The position numbers and the translations under genes were made by a program. A stretch of DNA of 64,000 nucleotides from Linnemannia hyalina (lineage: Eukaryota > Mortierellomycota > Mortierellomycetes > Mortierellales > Mortierellaceae). Each line of letters begins with the position of its first letter. The first letter of the stretch is position 1. The notes beneath the pieces were generated by a model, which ran no database searches, was not told where the DNA came from, and saw only the letters and a list, made by a program, of their open reading frames with translations. The DNA is taken from the NCBI GenBank assembly GCA_019671135.1, contig JAHRHY010000005.1, positions 1 to 64,000 on the forward strand, read 5' to 3'. This document shows, piece after piece, positions 8,647-19,200 of this stretch.

Positions 8647-10305
8647 ATGTCGCTAACAAAAGAATCTATTGTAAATACAGCTTTCAACGAAGTTTCCCAC
8701 TTGCTGTCAAATGTGGGTAGCCTAAAGTCTGCTCCACCTGGAAGTATAGAGAGAAAAGGGTTTACTAAGTTTTCGAAGCTCTTCTGCGATTCCATCATCT
8801 TTTGGGGTATATATAATTTTGCTGACAATTCCACTAAAGGTACGGCAATTGGAAAGTACATTGCGGAACTGCGCGATGCATTTAACCACATGGATTTAGA
8901 TGTGGAATCCGTAAAGTTTTTGGATGCTAGGGCTGTTAAAATGGATGACAACTATTTTTCTGCACGCATGGTCAAACGCCATAGAAGGCTGTTTGTTGGA
9001 AAGGAATACCAGCATGGCTTTATTACCATTAAGGTTTCTCTAGATTTTTCACGAGCTAAGATTGTTGTGCCAATTTTGGACGGCATGTTGCCTATCTTGA
9101 ACGAGAGTGGCATTGCTTTACATGACATAGACTTCGCCTATGATTGTACGCGTATTACCACACGGTTTTATGTAGAGAAATTACTAAAAGAAGGTAATAA
9201 TACGGAAATTGTAGATGATTTAGGAAGAGTTGGACATCATTGCATTTCATGGAGAAGTTTAGAAGATGATAGAAAGAATATCCGATATAAGGTGTATAAC
9301 AAATTTGTTCAGATTTTGGAAAGTGCCGAGGTGCGAAAGAGCCTTGGTTCACGTTTGGGAGGATTTGGTGGAGAAAGAAACAGCATTTGGACGACGAGTT
9401 AAAAAATATAAAAAGCATGGTTATAGTCGTATCGAGCTGACGTTTGAAGGTTCATCTTTGAGATCTCTTCAGTCATATCAAGACGAAATGGACAAGACAA
9501 AGAATCTCTTGAAGAAATGTAAAACATTTAAATGTTCCTTTGAGATGCAGTGGGAGGAACGTGCAAAATGCATTACCTCGATGGTGGCTGTACATTTTCC
9601 ACATGAGAAACTGTTTGCTTATTGTCACTGGTGGAATTCGGTAACCTCTAAGAAGTATGGATATATGTGGCAAAACTTTAAGAACCCCCGAGCTTATTAC
9701 ACTTTTGCTGGCTAACTATTCCTTTAACGATAGACCTATATACTTTGTGGAAGGACATGTAAAAGAGGTAAATGGGAAAGAGAAAGTTATTTTTGGGCGA
9801 AATAAGGACATTTAAGCGCGAGCCTGGATGTACTGCCATCACACTAGTTGCTGGCTCGCAAAAAGGAATGTTTCCTTCAAGGGATGCATCTCCTAATGTC
9901 ATTCGTAAATTTAGCAAAGTTGGAATTGTGGAAGTTGACAACATCTCTATTGCCTGCCAAAGCGTGTTCATAACAGGTATAGTGCCCCACTTGCAGATAT
10001 CTTCGAATATGATGAAAGATACAGTAGACACAAATGTATTACATCTGAAAACTATTCATGTTTCGATGTATACTGCAGCCCACCAAATTTTAGAGCCTGA
10101 TGAAGAGTATACCATTGTGGCGGCCGGTCTCAAAGAATTTCGTTCTGAACGTCGTTGGCATTTTATTACAGCATGTGGCATAAAGGTGCGCGAAGGAAAA
10201 TCGTTGGCAAAGATTTGGAGACCATGGCGTGTGGAGCATCTTCAAGGTCTACAGAGAATTGGTAGTGTGCAAGGTGTGCCGTTCATGACATTTCGAGCGA
10301 TTTAG
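8647..10305 (+). pseudogene. Gene b, family 2, copy 1, multiple frameshifts
   Basis: Starts MSLTKESIVNTAFNEVSHLL and has all blocks of the family: FWGIYNFAD, ALHDIDFAYDC, VGHHCISW, IRYKVYNKFVQ, SRIELTF, FAYCHWWNSVT and CTAITLVAG. It is broken by single-base changes in homopolymers relative to the 38-kb copy: an extra G at about 9356-9364, an extra C at about 9686-9691, an extra T at about 9790-9795 and a lost G at about 9955. The intact protein would be about 570 aa. The N-terminal half holds the Rep-like motifs. The C-terminal half looks beta-rich and is unassigned. Same strand as c, convergent with the DDE gene. Confidence 0.7.
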
Positions 10306-10358
10306 AGTGGTTAATTCACATAATATACTTGATATGAAGTGCGAGCGCGTTTGAGAGG

Positions 10359-10369
10359 TTTTTTAAAAA
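10359..10369. promoter_or_regulatory. T6A5 box between b and DDE
   Basis: TTTTTTAAAAA lies between the convergent 3' ends of b and the DDE gene, equivalent to 3361-3370 and 39065-39074. Confidence 0.45.
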
Positions 10370-10461
10370 CTTTGGAAAGACTTTTTGTTAATTATAGACT
10401 GGTATTATCATCTTCGTGGTTTGACATTTCCTCGTCATCATCCTTATTTGACGTTTGTTCA

Positions 10462-11187
10462 TCATGCATCATCTGAAGCAACATCTATTCCTACAAATTT
10501 CTCTTGCATTCTTTGTAACTCAAGACCATTTTCCAGTTTGTTTTGTACTGTAACGGTTTGTGTTAACTCTGGGACAAGTTGCCTTTCTCGTGGATAATCT
10601 ACTCCTTCTTCCATCCATCCACGATGATGTGGCTGCTCTTCGATGTCCACTGCTTTAACAAAGTTGCGAATATTTAGCAACAGAAGACAAAGGCGGAATG
10701 TAAGATTAAACTCCTTTTTGGATCCAACTCGAACAATCTCCTTGTTATTAAACTTGGCGAATGTTTTCATGAGATCACCAAAGACAGCCTCTGACGTAGA
10801 TCGAAATCCACCAAACATAGCATTAAAGTTGGATTCCTCTTCGTGGAGTTGCTGTAGTCGTTTCTTACGGATGGGAAAACAGAAGTTACGCTCGTCCAAC
10901 TTTTCTTTTTCCACAATATCGCCAATGTATTGTGTATATCCTCCATCGAGAGCAATACAGTCCATGTTGTTGATCTTCTTACCAATGCCCATCTCTTGTA
11001 ACATTTTCCCATCGTTGTTATCACGACATGACGCTGATTTGGATACAAAGAGAACCATTCCATTGGCATCAATGGCCACTTGCGTTCTCAAACCCGATTT
11101 CTTTAGCTTATAAGAATACATTGCTGCTTTATCTTCCCCATATGTTGCTCGAGAGTCATGACCATCCAAGTAGAGAGTTACATGCTT
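10462..11187 (-). pseudogene. DDE transposase, family 2, 5'-truncated
   Basis: The C-terminal ~235 aa of the DDE_Tnp_4-like enzyme: DGHDSRATYG (first D), MDCIALDGGYTQYI (second D), then PIRKKRL and FGGFRSTSEAVFGDL (third acidic residue). The N-terminal third is lost at a junction where TACATGCTTG runs straight into block R1 (about 11188). The remaining frame is open. It is convergent with b, as in element 1. Confidence 0.8.
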
Positions 11188-11920
11188 GGGAATCGTCTTG
11201 GGTCGAAATAGATGAATATGTTATGGAATACCAATGGAGGTTGCAAGAATTTGTACAGACAATTATGGAAGGAGTTTTTAAAAAGATAACAAATACATCT
11301 ATAAAGGAGGCCATCCATGTTCGGCTCCACCAACCATAGACTACAGTATAAAAATATCTGTCAACACCTATTAAAACAGTGTGTTCCTTGAGAGTACAAC
11401 AAATCTCATCAGCTTTTTCCTTCCACCAGTCTCCATTTTCTACATTCACCACCACTACTTTGTAACATCATCTACTTTAGCTGAGAAAGCCTTGGACATG
11501 ATCATCTCATATTGGAAAGGAAATTACACTCTGTAATATCCAGGATCCAATATGAGATGATCATGTCCAAGGCTTTCTCAGCTAAAGTAGATGATGTTAC
11601 AAAGTAGTGGTGGTGAATGTAGAAAATGGAGACTGGTGGAAGGAAAAAGCTGATGAGATTTGTTGTACTCTCAAGGAACACACTGTTTTAATAGGTGTTG
11701 ACAGATATTTTTATACTGTAGTCTATGGTTGGTGGAGCCGAACATGGATGGCCTCCAAAGAGTACATATACAAAAGCAAAAGAATCCAAATGGACATAGT
11801 TATCTAGCAGTATTACAAGAGCAAAACGTAAGGAGAGAGTATCAACATAAACATATTTTACATATCGGTAATCGGGCAGGACAAAAAGGTTGGAGCGCTT
11901 TTTTTTGGGCGAGGGAGTAC
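11188..11920 (+). repeat. Block R1, copy 3, split by fold-back element
   Basis: Matches 6832-7110 in two parts (11188-11305 and 11757-11920), with a T5A5 box at about 11276-11285. The first part lies against the broken DDE gene and the second leads into R2. Confidence 0.75.
11306..11756. mobile_element. 451-bp fold-back MITE with AAA target duplication
   Basis: Two 211-bp arms (11306-11516 and 11546-11756) are perfect inverted copies around a 29-bp loop. The ends are GGAGGCCATCC...GGATGGCCTCC. The element is flanked by AAA on both sides (11303-11305 and 11757-11759), and removing it with one AAA restores block R1. Each arm reads as a 50-residue open frame containing GWWSRTWMAS, probably by chance. 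A transcript would form a very long hairpin. Confidence 0.9.
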
Positions 11921-12190
11921 ACCTGTTTTCTCGTCTTTTGTTAAGCTATGCCCACCATTTTAAAACACCTACGTTCATATAACATATATAGCATTTATAC
12001 GTGTGTCCACGGTGAATCTCATGCATATACAGCATGATGATAATGGTACCAGCTTGGTTGACAGTACATGAATTCCCTGGGAATAATTCCCATAATACTA
12101 CTTATGGAAGGTATATATATTGCACATTTTAAAAGTTTATTCCGATAGCTCGACAACATTGGCTGTATCTAATTCTTCCTCTTGATTTAC
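11921..12190 (+). repeat. Block R2 with 3' tail of gene d, copy 2
   Basis: Duplicate of 7523-7790. The last ~52 bp encode the C-terminus of d on minus. The gene is cut at GATTTAC, where MITE M1 begins. Confidence 0.75.
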
Positions 12191-12685
12191 GCGGCCCCTT
12201 CATGTGCAGAGGATATAAAAAGGCATATAAAAAATATCCAAAGCCCAAGGAACGGAGTGTTTACTTCCATAACTGACATATCTCTTCATAGTGGGCAACA
12301 GAACACAGAATAAAATAGCAATAGATAGCACATGTTTTTTTAAAATGTAATCTCTCCCCTGTATTTCGCCCCAAAGATACAGTTGAGAGTACAAGTGCTT
12401 TAGATGATGACATACAAGAACTACTCTGGCGAATCTTGCAGTGAGGGTTACAGGTTAATAGTAGATGGACATATTCAAGAGTGTGGTGTGCGAAAAATAA
12501 GAAGACTTTGTTGTTTGGAGAATAGGTTGGTGTTTAGTAGGATAGTTGAACAAAAAATGTTACAATGGTTGTCTTATATGCTTGGTATCATATATACATT
12601 CTCATCCCATAGTCGCTATGGATATTGTCGAGATCTACAGAGATGTAACAATCACCATATGATAACTTGGACCTGAAAGGCCTCC
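12191..12685 (+). mobile_element. MITE M1 (GCGGCC...GGCCTCC family)
   Basis: A 495-bp element starting GCGGCCCCTTCATG and ending CCTGAAAGGCCTCC. The ends are imperfect inverted repeats (GGAGGCCTTTCA against GCGGCCCCTTCA). It contains a T8A4 box. Near-identical copies lie at 24626-30745 (split), 37176-37669, 40124-40618 (inverted) and 44236-44731 (inverted). The flanks (TAC and TAG) do not match, so this copy sits at a rearrangement junction. Its short open frames differ between copies and are not called genes. Confidence 0.85.
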
Positions 12686-12729
12686 TAGGTGAATGTTTTA
12701 AAAAAATATGGGTAATGCAATAATGGTGA

Positions 12730-12926
12730 TGTCACGAGACAAGAGCTTGCTCTTGTGACTTCGCCCTAACGAGTATAAAAGGGCCTTAGATAGCAAATCT
12801 ATAGCTCTTTACTTGGTATCGCCAATACAACATACTCTTTAACCTATTCCTTATACTCATTTCTTAGTCCTTGATCAAGGTTCTCTTTATCTACTTCATT
12901 CTATTGCTTGGTCTGCTTTCTTGACA
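12730..12926 (+). repeat. Gypsy-A 5' LTR
   Basis: 197 bp, TGTCACGAGAC to TTTCTTGACA. It has an 8-bp-stem hairpin (ACAAGAGC-TT-GCTCTTGT) near the start and a TATA box at 12774. Identical to 23395-23591 and to both Gypsy-B LTRs. Confidence 0.92.
12774..12780 (+). promoter_or_regulatory. TATA box of Gypsy-A
   Basis: TATAAAA in the LTR, 37 bp before ACTTGGTATC (12811). That is the expected distance to a transcription start there. Confidence 0.6.
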
Positions 12927-12935
12927 ATACCAAGT
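12927..12935 (+). promoter_or_regulatory. Putative self-priming primer-binding site
   Basis: ATACCAAGT directly follows the LTR and lacks the usual TGG of a tRNA primer site. It is perfectly complementary over 9 nt to ACTTGGTAT (12811-12819) inside the LTR, at the predicted 5' end of the RNA. This is the arrangement used by Tf1-type self-primed elements. Confidence 0.6.
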
Positions 12936-13151
12936 CATACACCTAAAGAACCTTGGATCAAACTTTGTCTGTTTTCTATTGATATACTTCAGCGCTCAAA
13001 AAAAAAAAAAAAAAAAAAAAAAAAAAGCCTTTTCCACAACAAAACCAAACCCTATCTTCTTCAAGTTCTTTCCTCTTTTACTACCATCTTCCGTACACAA
13101 CCCACAACCCTCAGAAACTACAACAACTCTTCACTTTCCGTATCAACTACA

Positions 13152-14447
13152 ATGCTACCCGATAGTGAGATCCTTACAGCCAACGCGCGCTTCCAAGCAC
13201 TGATGGACCGAGTAGCCACACTTGAACAAATAGTTCAGACGGTCACTCCCTTGCAAGCCAAAGTCACCGAACTCGAGGAGACTGTTCAGAAGTACCGTGA
13301 TATGCTGGACTTCATTCTTTCGAACGAAGATTTCTTCACAAGCCTGACCGTCAACCTCAACCCTCGATTACTCAGCCTCGAATCCAACGTCCAGAAGATG
13401 ACGTCACAATTACCACCCATCACTCGCGCAGAACTAGGCAAACTATTTTATGATCACAAGACCGATGTCACCAACACAGTGAGTGCCATCTTCCAATCAA
13501 CTACACCTCACTCCAGTAATAGCTCCCCTTCGAGGCCAAAAGTAGCACCCCCCGCAGTCTTCTCCGGCAAGCGTGAAGATTGGAAAGGGTTTCAGGCTCA
13601 GCTGGAACTCTTCTTCGTTGCAAACGAGACCCTCTATCCGAACGACCACGACCGCATTGTGCTGGCTATCTCGCGCCTCGGTGATACTGCAGCGTTCAAG
13701 TACATGCAGAGATACGTTCCGTCCTTCAAGTTGCCTGTCGAGGAGAGACCCGCATGTATTTCTAACCTGGATCAGTTCTTTGCTCTTATGAGTAAGAACT
13801 TTGGAGTCTCCAATGCTCACGTCCTAGCAGAAACCCAACTCCGTCAACTTAGACAGCGCGGTTCTGCCATCGACTATACAAACCGTTTCGTCAACCTTGC
13901 AGCGGATACAGCATGGAATGATAGCGCAATGATTTCACAGTTCCGCCTCGGCCTGAAGGAGTCTGTTCAAGAAGCCATGGCAAACTACCCCGAGCCACCT
14001 ACCTTTGCCGAGTTTTCACAATTGGCTATCGACATCGACAACCGACAGTACGGCTATGCAGTGACCCGTTCCGGCAACAAATCTTCCAGCACTCCGTCCC
14101 GTTCCACCACTGCCCACACTTCTACTACCACTCAAGCCTCATCCACCCCAACTACCGCGTCCACCCCTGCTACCTCAGCTCCCGCGACCACTTCGATGGA
14201 CATGGATCTCTCGCATGCTCGCCATGGTCCTTTGCCACCGTCTGAGCGTCTTCGTCGTCAAAAGGAAGGACTGTGCACCTACTGTGGTTCAGCAGATCAT
14301 TGGCTTGACGACTGCCCCAAGAAACCTGCAAAGCCCTCGTTCAAGAACGCCCCAAAGGCAACAGCCTCGATCTCGGCCCTTCAGCCTACACAGACTAGCG
14401 ACCAGCCCGATGCAATCTCTTTCCAATTGGAAAAAGATTCAGCCTAG
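13152..14447 (+). CDS. Gypsy-A Gag
   Basis: A 431-aa capsid/nucleocapsid protein. The N-terminus has a coiled coil (LEQIVQTVTPLQAKVTELEE). The middle is a retrotransposon-Gag capsid domain (WKGFQAQLELFFVANE...). A Ser/Thr-rich linker leads to one CCHC zinc knuckle (CTYCGSADHWLDDC). The start at 13152 is chosen because the longer frame begins before a ~27-base adenine run that would encode poly-lysine. Pol starts 15 bp downstream in the -1 frame. Identical to the Gypsy-B Gag. Confidence 0.85.
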   Translation: MLPDSEILTANARFQALMDRVATLEQIVQTVTPLQAKVTELEETVQKYRDMLDFILSNEDFFTSLTVNLNPRLLSLESNVQKMTSQLPPITRAELGKLFYDHKTDVTNTVSAIFQSTTPHSSNSSPSRPKVAPPAVFSGKREDWKGFQAQLELFFVANETLYPNDHDRIVLAISRLGDTAAFKYMQRYVPSFKLPVEERPACISNLDQFFALMSKNFGVSNAHVLAETQLRQLRQRGSAIDYTNRFVNLAADTAWNDSAMISQFRLGLKESVQEAMANYPEPPTFAEFSQLAIDIDNRQYGYAVTRSGNKSSSTPSRSTTAHTSTTTQASSTPTTASTPATSAPATTSMDMDLSHARHGPLPPSERLRRQKEGLCTYCGSADHWLDDCPKKPAKPSFKNAPKATASISALQPTQTSDQPDAISFQLEKDSA

Positions 14448-16190
14448 ACAGTAAAGTTGGAGTGTGTCTGGGCGAGCTGTATAACAAATCTCCAAATGAT
14501 CCTCTGCTATCCCCTATTACTATTCCAATTACTCTTCACTTCCAAAACTCCTCACTACCAGTCCATGCAATGATCGACTCAGGAGCAACCATCTCATTCA
14601 TTCATCAAAATCTAGCACAACAGCACAATCTTCCACTAGCACAACACTTATTACAAATCTCTCTTGCCAATGGTTCAACACATACCTCTCATCACGCCAC
14701 CACATTGGTTATGCAATCCCACTCACAACACTTTTCCACACACACTTTTCAACTCATTGCACTTGGCAATTATGCCATTATTCTTGGCATGGACTGGCTC
14801 CGCTCACACAACCCATATATCGACTGGGAGAAACGAACCATTACTATGCCATGCCTCCATCAGCACACACTCGACAAGCTTTCCCCCCTTGCACAATCAA
14901 CAATGCCTCGATCCATCCCTTCCTTCCAGGAACAAGACCGAATCCTTCTGCCACCTTCCAAACCCAAATCCACTTTGGTTCCCACCAAGTACACCTCAGG
15001 ATCCAACCAACTATCCAAATCCGCCAAGAACCGATCAGCAACCAACATCTCCATTATTAGCAATACACAACTCCGTCAGATCCTCAAGACCAATCAAGGA
15101 GTCGGATACATGCTCGACGTCTCCCGAATCGAAGAACTCGCCAGCGCAACCACCAACGACAACTCTATCCCTGAATCAAAACCCACAGTCCAACTGCCCG
15201 AGAAATATGCCGAATATGCTCAGGTATTCTCCAAGATGCAAGCCGACAAGCTACCGCCACATCGACCCTATGATCACAATATCCCTGTGGTCGAAGGAGC
15301 CACCGTGCCATTTGGACCAGTGTACAACCTATCACAAACGGAACTGCAAGTTCTACGCGAATATATTCAAGAAAACCTTGCAAAAGGGTTCATCCGTCGA
15401 TCCGAGTCTCCAGCTGGCGCCCCCGTCCTTTTTGTTAAAAAGAAAGACGGTTCTCTCCGCCTCTGTGTCGACTATCGAGGCCTCAACAAGGTGACTGTCC
15501 CCAATCGATGCCCTCTGCCACTGATCTCCGAAACTTTCGACCGACTAGGCAAAGCCAAGTATTTCACCAAGCTCGACATGCGAGGAGCATACAATCTTCT
15601 CCGCATCAAGGAGGGCGACGAATGGAAGACTGCATTCCGCTGCCGCTATGGCCACTTCGAGTATACAGTCATGCCCTTCGGACTAATGAACGCTCCCGGA
15701 ACTTTCCAAGCTTTCGCCAACGACGTCCTCCGCGATTACCTAGATGACTTTGTCGTGCTATACATTGACGACATTCTCATCTACTCCGACACCCTTGAGG
15801 AACATACCGCGCATGTCCGCAAAGTTCTCAGCAAGCTCCAAGACGCTGGTCTATGCTTAAAACTCGAGAAATGCTCGTTCGACAAGGACAAAGTCGAATT
15901 CCTCGGCTTTGTGATCGGAACTGACGGTATTTCTATGGACCCCGCCAAGGTTGCCGCCATTCGCGATTGGCCCACTCCCTCTTCCGTTTCGGATGTCCAG
16001 TGCTTTCTGGGTTTCTCCAACTTCTACCGTCGTTTTGTACGGAAATACTCCCATATCGCCGCGCCTCTCACCGCGTTACTCAAGAAAAATACTAACTTTG
16101 TCTGGACCGCTATCGCACAAGCCGCTTTCACGGAGCTCAAGTCACGCTTCATGTCTGGCCCCGTCCTTCGGCATTTCCAACCAGATCGCC

Positions 16191-16289
16191 TGCAACTTTA
16201 GGAGGAGTGGAAGTAAGAGATGTGGATGTATTATGGTAGTGTGTGTCTATTTATCTAAAGCTACTCTGATCGGAGGTTCAACTGTTGCA
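16191..16289 (-). repeat. Gypsy-D1 3' LTR
   Basis: 99 bp, appears identical to 21329-21427 and to both D2 LTRs. Ends TGCAAC/GTTGCA. Confidence 0.93.
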
Positions 16290-16299
16290 CCTTCCCCTT

Positions 16300-19200
16300 T
16301 TAAAAAACGATCCCCTGGTCCTTTTTGAACGCGTCAACTAGGTCGCGGCAGTTCTCCAGGTTGGCGACGGGCTCCCACGTTTGGTCCTCCCGTCCGTACC
16401 CTTTCCATGACACAAGGAACTGGTGTTGCCGTCGGTATTTCCTGTAACGCAAAATGGACTCGACCTCGTATTCTTCATTGCCCTCGATGACAACTGGTGG
16501 TGGTGGTGCTAATGTTCGGCGGCCAAATGCAAGTGGTGACTCGATGTGATGGCGGAAGAGGTCGACGTGGAAGACATTGTGGATGTTGTAGGAGGGCGGT
16601 AGGTCGACTAGAAAAGTGACTGGTGATCGCTGCTCCAGCAATGTAAAGGGTCCGATGAAGCGAGGTTTGAGTTTATCCGAGCTGAGTCCACTGTCGGCTG
16701 GCATGGTGATGTTCTCTGCACTAAGGAGGATCTTGTCGCCGACCTTGTAGTCGTGGTCGCGTCTTCTCTTGTCGGCCTGTTCCTTCTGATGATCCTGGGC
16801 TCGTTGTAGTGCGTCTTGTGCGAAAAGTAGTGCTGTCGACTGTTGATCAAGATAGTTGTGAACGCTGGGTACGTTGCTGTCGGTGTGGGAGAGGAGACTG
16901 GCGGGGATGCGGGGATGTTGGCCGGTGTTGAGGAAAAAAGGTGAATAGCCGGTCGAGTGGTTGACGGAGTTATTATATGCAAATTCCGCGGCTGGAAGGA
17001 GGGTATCCCAGTTGGTCTGTTTTTCGTCGATGAAAGCGCGTAGCATAACTCCTAGTGTCTTGTTCATGACCTCCGTCTGTCCGTCCGTTTGTGGGTGATA
17101 GGCTGTTGACATTGCAAGCTTGACATCCATGAGTCGATGAAGTTCCTGCCAAAAGTGACTGGTGAATTTGCTGTCGCGATCCGAGACGATTGTCGTTGGC
17201 ATTCCATGATGGCGGAAGACATTGTCGAAAAACTGGCGAGCAACGTCGGTGGCGGTAGCGGTGGTGGTGCTGGGAACGAAGTGGACATGCTTCGATAATT
17301 TATCGACAAAGACGGTAATGGCATCATGGTTGCGGGGTGTCTTGGGTAGGTGGGTCATAAAGTCCATGGTCACAACCTCCCAGCGACTGGCGGGGATGGG
17401 GAGAGGTTGGAGGAGTCCTGCAGGTCGCTCCTGACTTGGCTTATTGCGTTGACACTTCTCGCATGAGTCGACGTAGAGTTGAGTCTCCTTGGCCATGTTG
17501 GGCCAGTATGCCATCCGTCGCAGTTTGTCGTATGTCTTCCTGAACCCGAAGTGACCAGCTATGGGGGTATCGTGGCAGTCATGTAAAAGAGAGCGGCAAA
17601 TGTCAGCTTTCTGTGGTATGGCAAGGACGGTGGTACCACGGCGATCATAGTAGAGAAGACCATTATGAAAAGAGTAACCAGAGGGGGCACTTCCCTCGAG
17701 GCAGCTTTTGTAGACGAGACTGAGCCTGGGGCTGCTCTGGTAGTCTTCTATCAGGCGCTGCCTCACACCTGGTTCAAGTTGGATATCGATTGAATGGATC
17801 TCGACTGTGTCTGTTGTTGGGCTGACAGGATCTTCTGCACGATGGTCGGGTCGGCGAGATAGGGCGTCGGGTACTGTGTTGTCGGCTCCGCGCTTGTACT
17901 TGAAGTCGAAGTCATATTCCTGCAGTAGCTCCATCCATCGGGCCTGGCGGCGGGTGAGTTTTGGTTGTGTCGGAAAATGGCGGAGGGTTGCATGATCCGT
18001 GTACACGACAAAGTGGGATCCATCCAGGTAGTATCGCCACGTCCTGAGGGCATGCACAACTGCCAGTAGCTCCTGCTCATGGGTTGGGTAGTTTCTCTCT
18101 GCCGGTTGAAGTTTCCGTGAAGTGAAAGCAACGGGTCGGGATACTCCTGATGCGTCCGTCTGAAAGAGAACAGCGCCGATAGCAAATCCGGATGCGTCGG
18201 TCTCGACGGTTGTTAGCAAGTCGGGATCGAATATGCGTAGGACCGGGGCAGAGCTGATGGCGGTTTTAAGGGAGAGAAATGCCTGTTCCTTGTCATTATC
18301 CCATGAAAAAGTTGCGCCGCCTGCTAGAAGCTGAGAGAGCGGAAGGGCGATCTGGGCGAACTTGTCGATGTAAGTCTGGTAGAATTGTGCCAAGCCCAGG
18401 AACTGTTGGACGTCTTTGATGCTGGTGGGGCGTGGCCATTCCCGAATGGCTTTGACAAGTCCTGCTGAAGTTGAGATCCCGTCCTTGGAGATGGTGTGTC
18501 CAAGAAATTCGGTTTCCTCCTGCATAAACGAACACTTGCTGAGTTTGGCGTAAAGTCCATGTTGTCGAAGGAGGGCGAGGACGCTGCGAAGGTGCTTTAG
18601 ATGCTCGGCCTTAGTTTTAGAGTAGATAAGAATATCGTCTAGATAGACAACAACCCATTTATCCAAAACCGGGTCGAGTACCCTTAGCATCATGTTGGAG
18701 AAGGAGGCGGGTGCGTTGGTGAGGCCAAATGGGACGACGTTAAATTCAAAGTGTCCATATCTGCATCGGAATGCTGTTTTGTGTGTGTGTGGTTCGTAGA
18801 TCCTCTGTTGGTGGTATCCTGAGAGTAGATCCAGTTTACTGAAATAACGTGCGCCACGAAAACGGTCAATTAGCTCGTCGATCCTGGGGAGTGGATGCCG
18901 ATTTTTCTTGGTGATCCCGTTCAAAGCTCGGTAGTCCACGCACATACGCAGGGTGCCATCCTTTTTCCGAACGAAAAGTACTGGAGCGCCGTAAGGTGAT
19001 GTACTGGGCTTGATGAATTTTTTGGCGAGTAATTCATCCAGCTGCTTCCTGAGTTCGTCGAGTTCTGCAATGGAGAGGCGAATGACTGGCTTGAATGGTG
19101 GGTCTGCTGTGGGGTCTGTCTCGATTTTCATCGCATCGCCTCTGTCTGGTGGGAGGCCGCTGGGAAGTGTGTCGGGGAATACGTCCTTAAACTCATCTTC

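Noticed and set aside
12404..12676. ~90-codon frames inside the MITE copies (also 37388-37660 and 40133-40405)
   Set aside because: The frames are kept only because the copies are nearly identical DNA. The diverged relative at 53.6 kb does not keep them, and the element is MITE-sized.
12921..13151. Longer Gag start upstream of the adenine run
   Set aside because: It would encode a poly-lysine tract whose length varies between copies A and B. The Met at 13152 starts the conserved part.
13573..13791. Many antisense and alternate-frame open frames in the Gypsy gag/pol regions
   Set aside because: They lie over strongly supported Gag and Pol domains and recur only in the duplicate elements.
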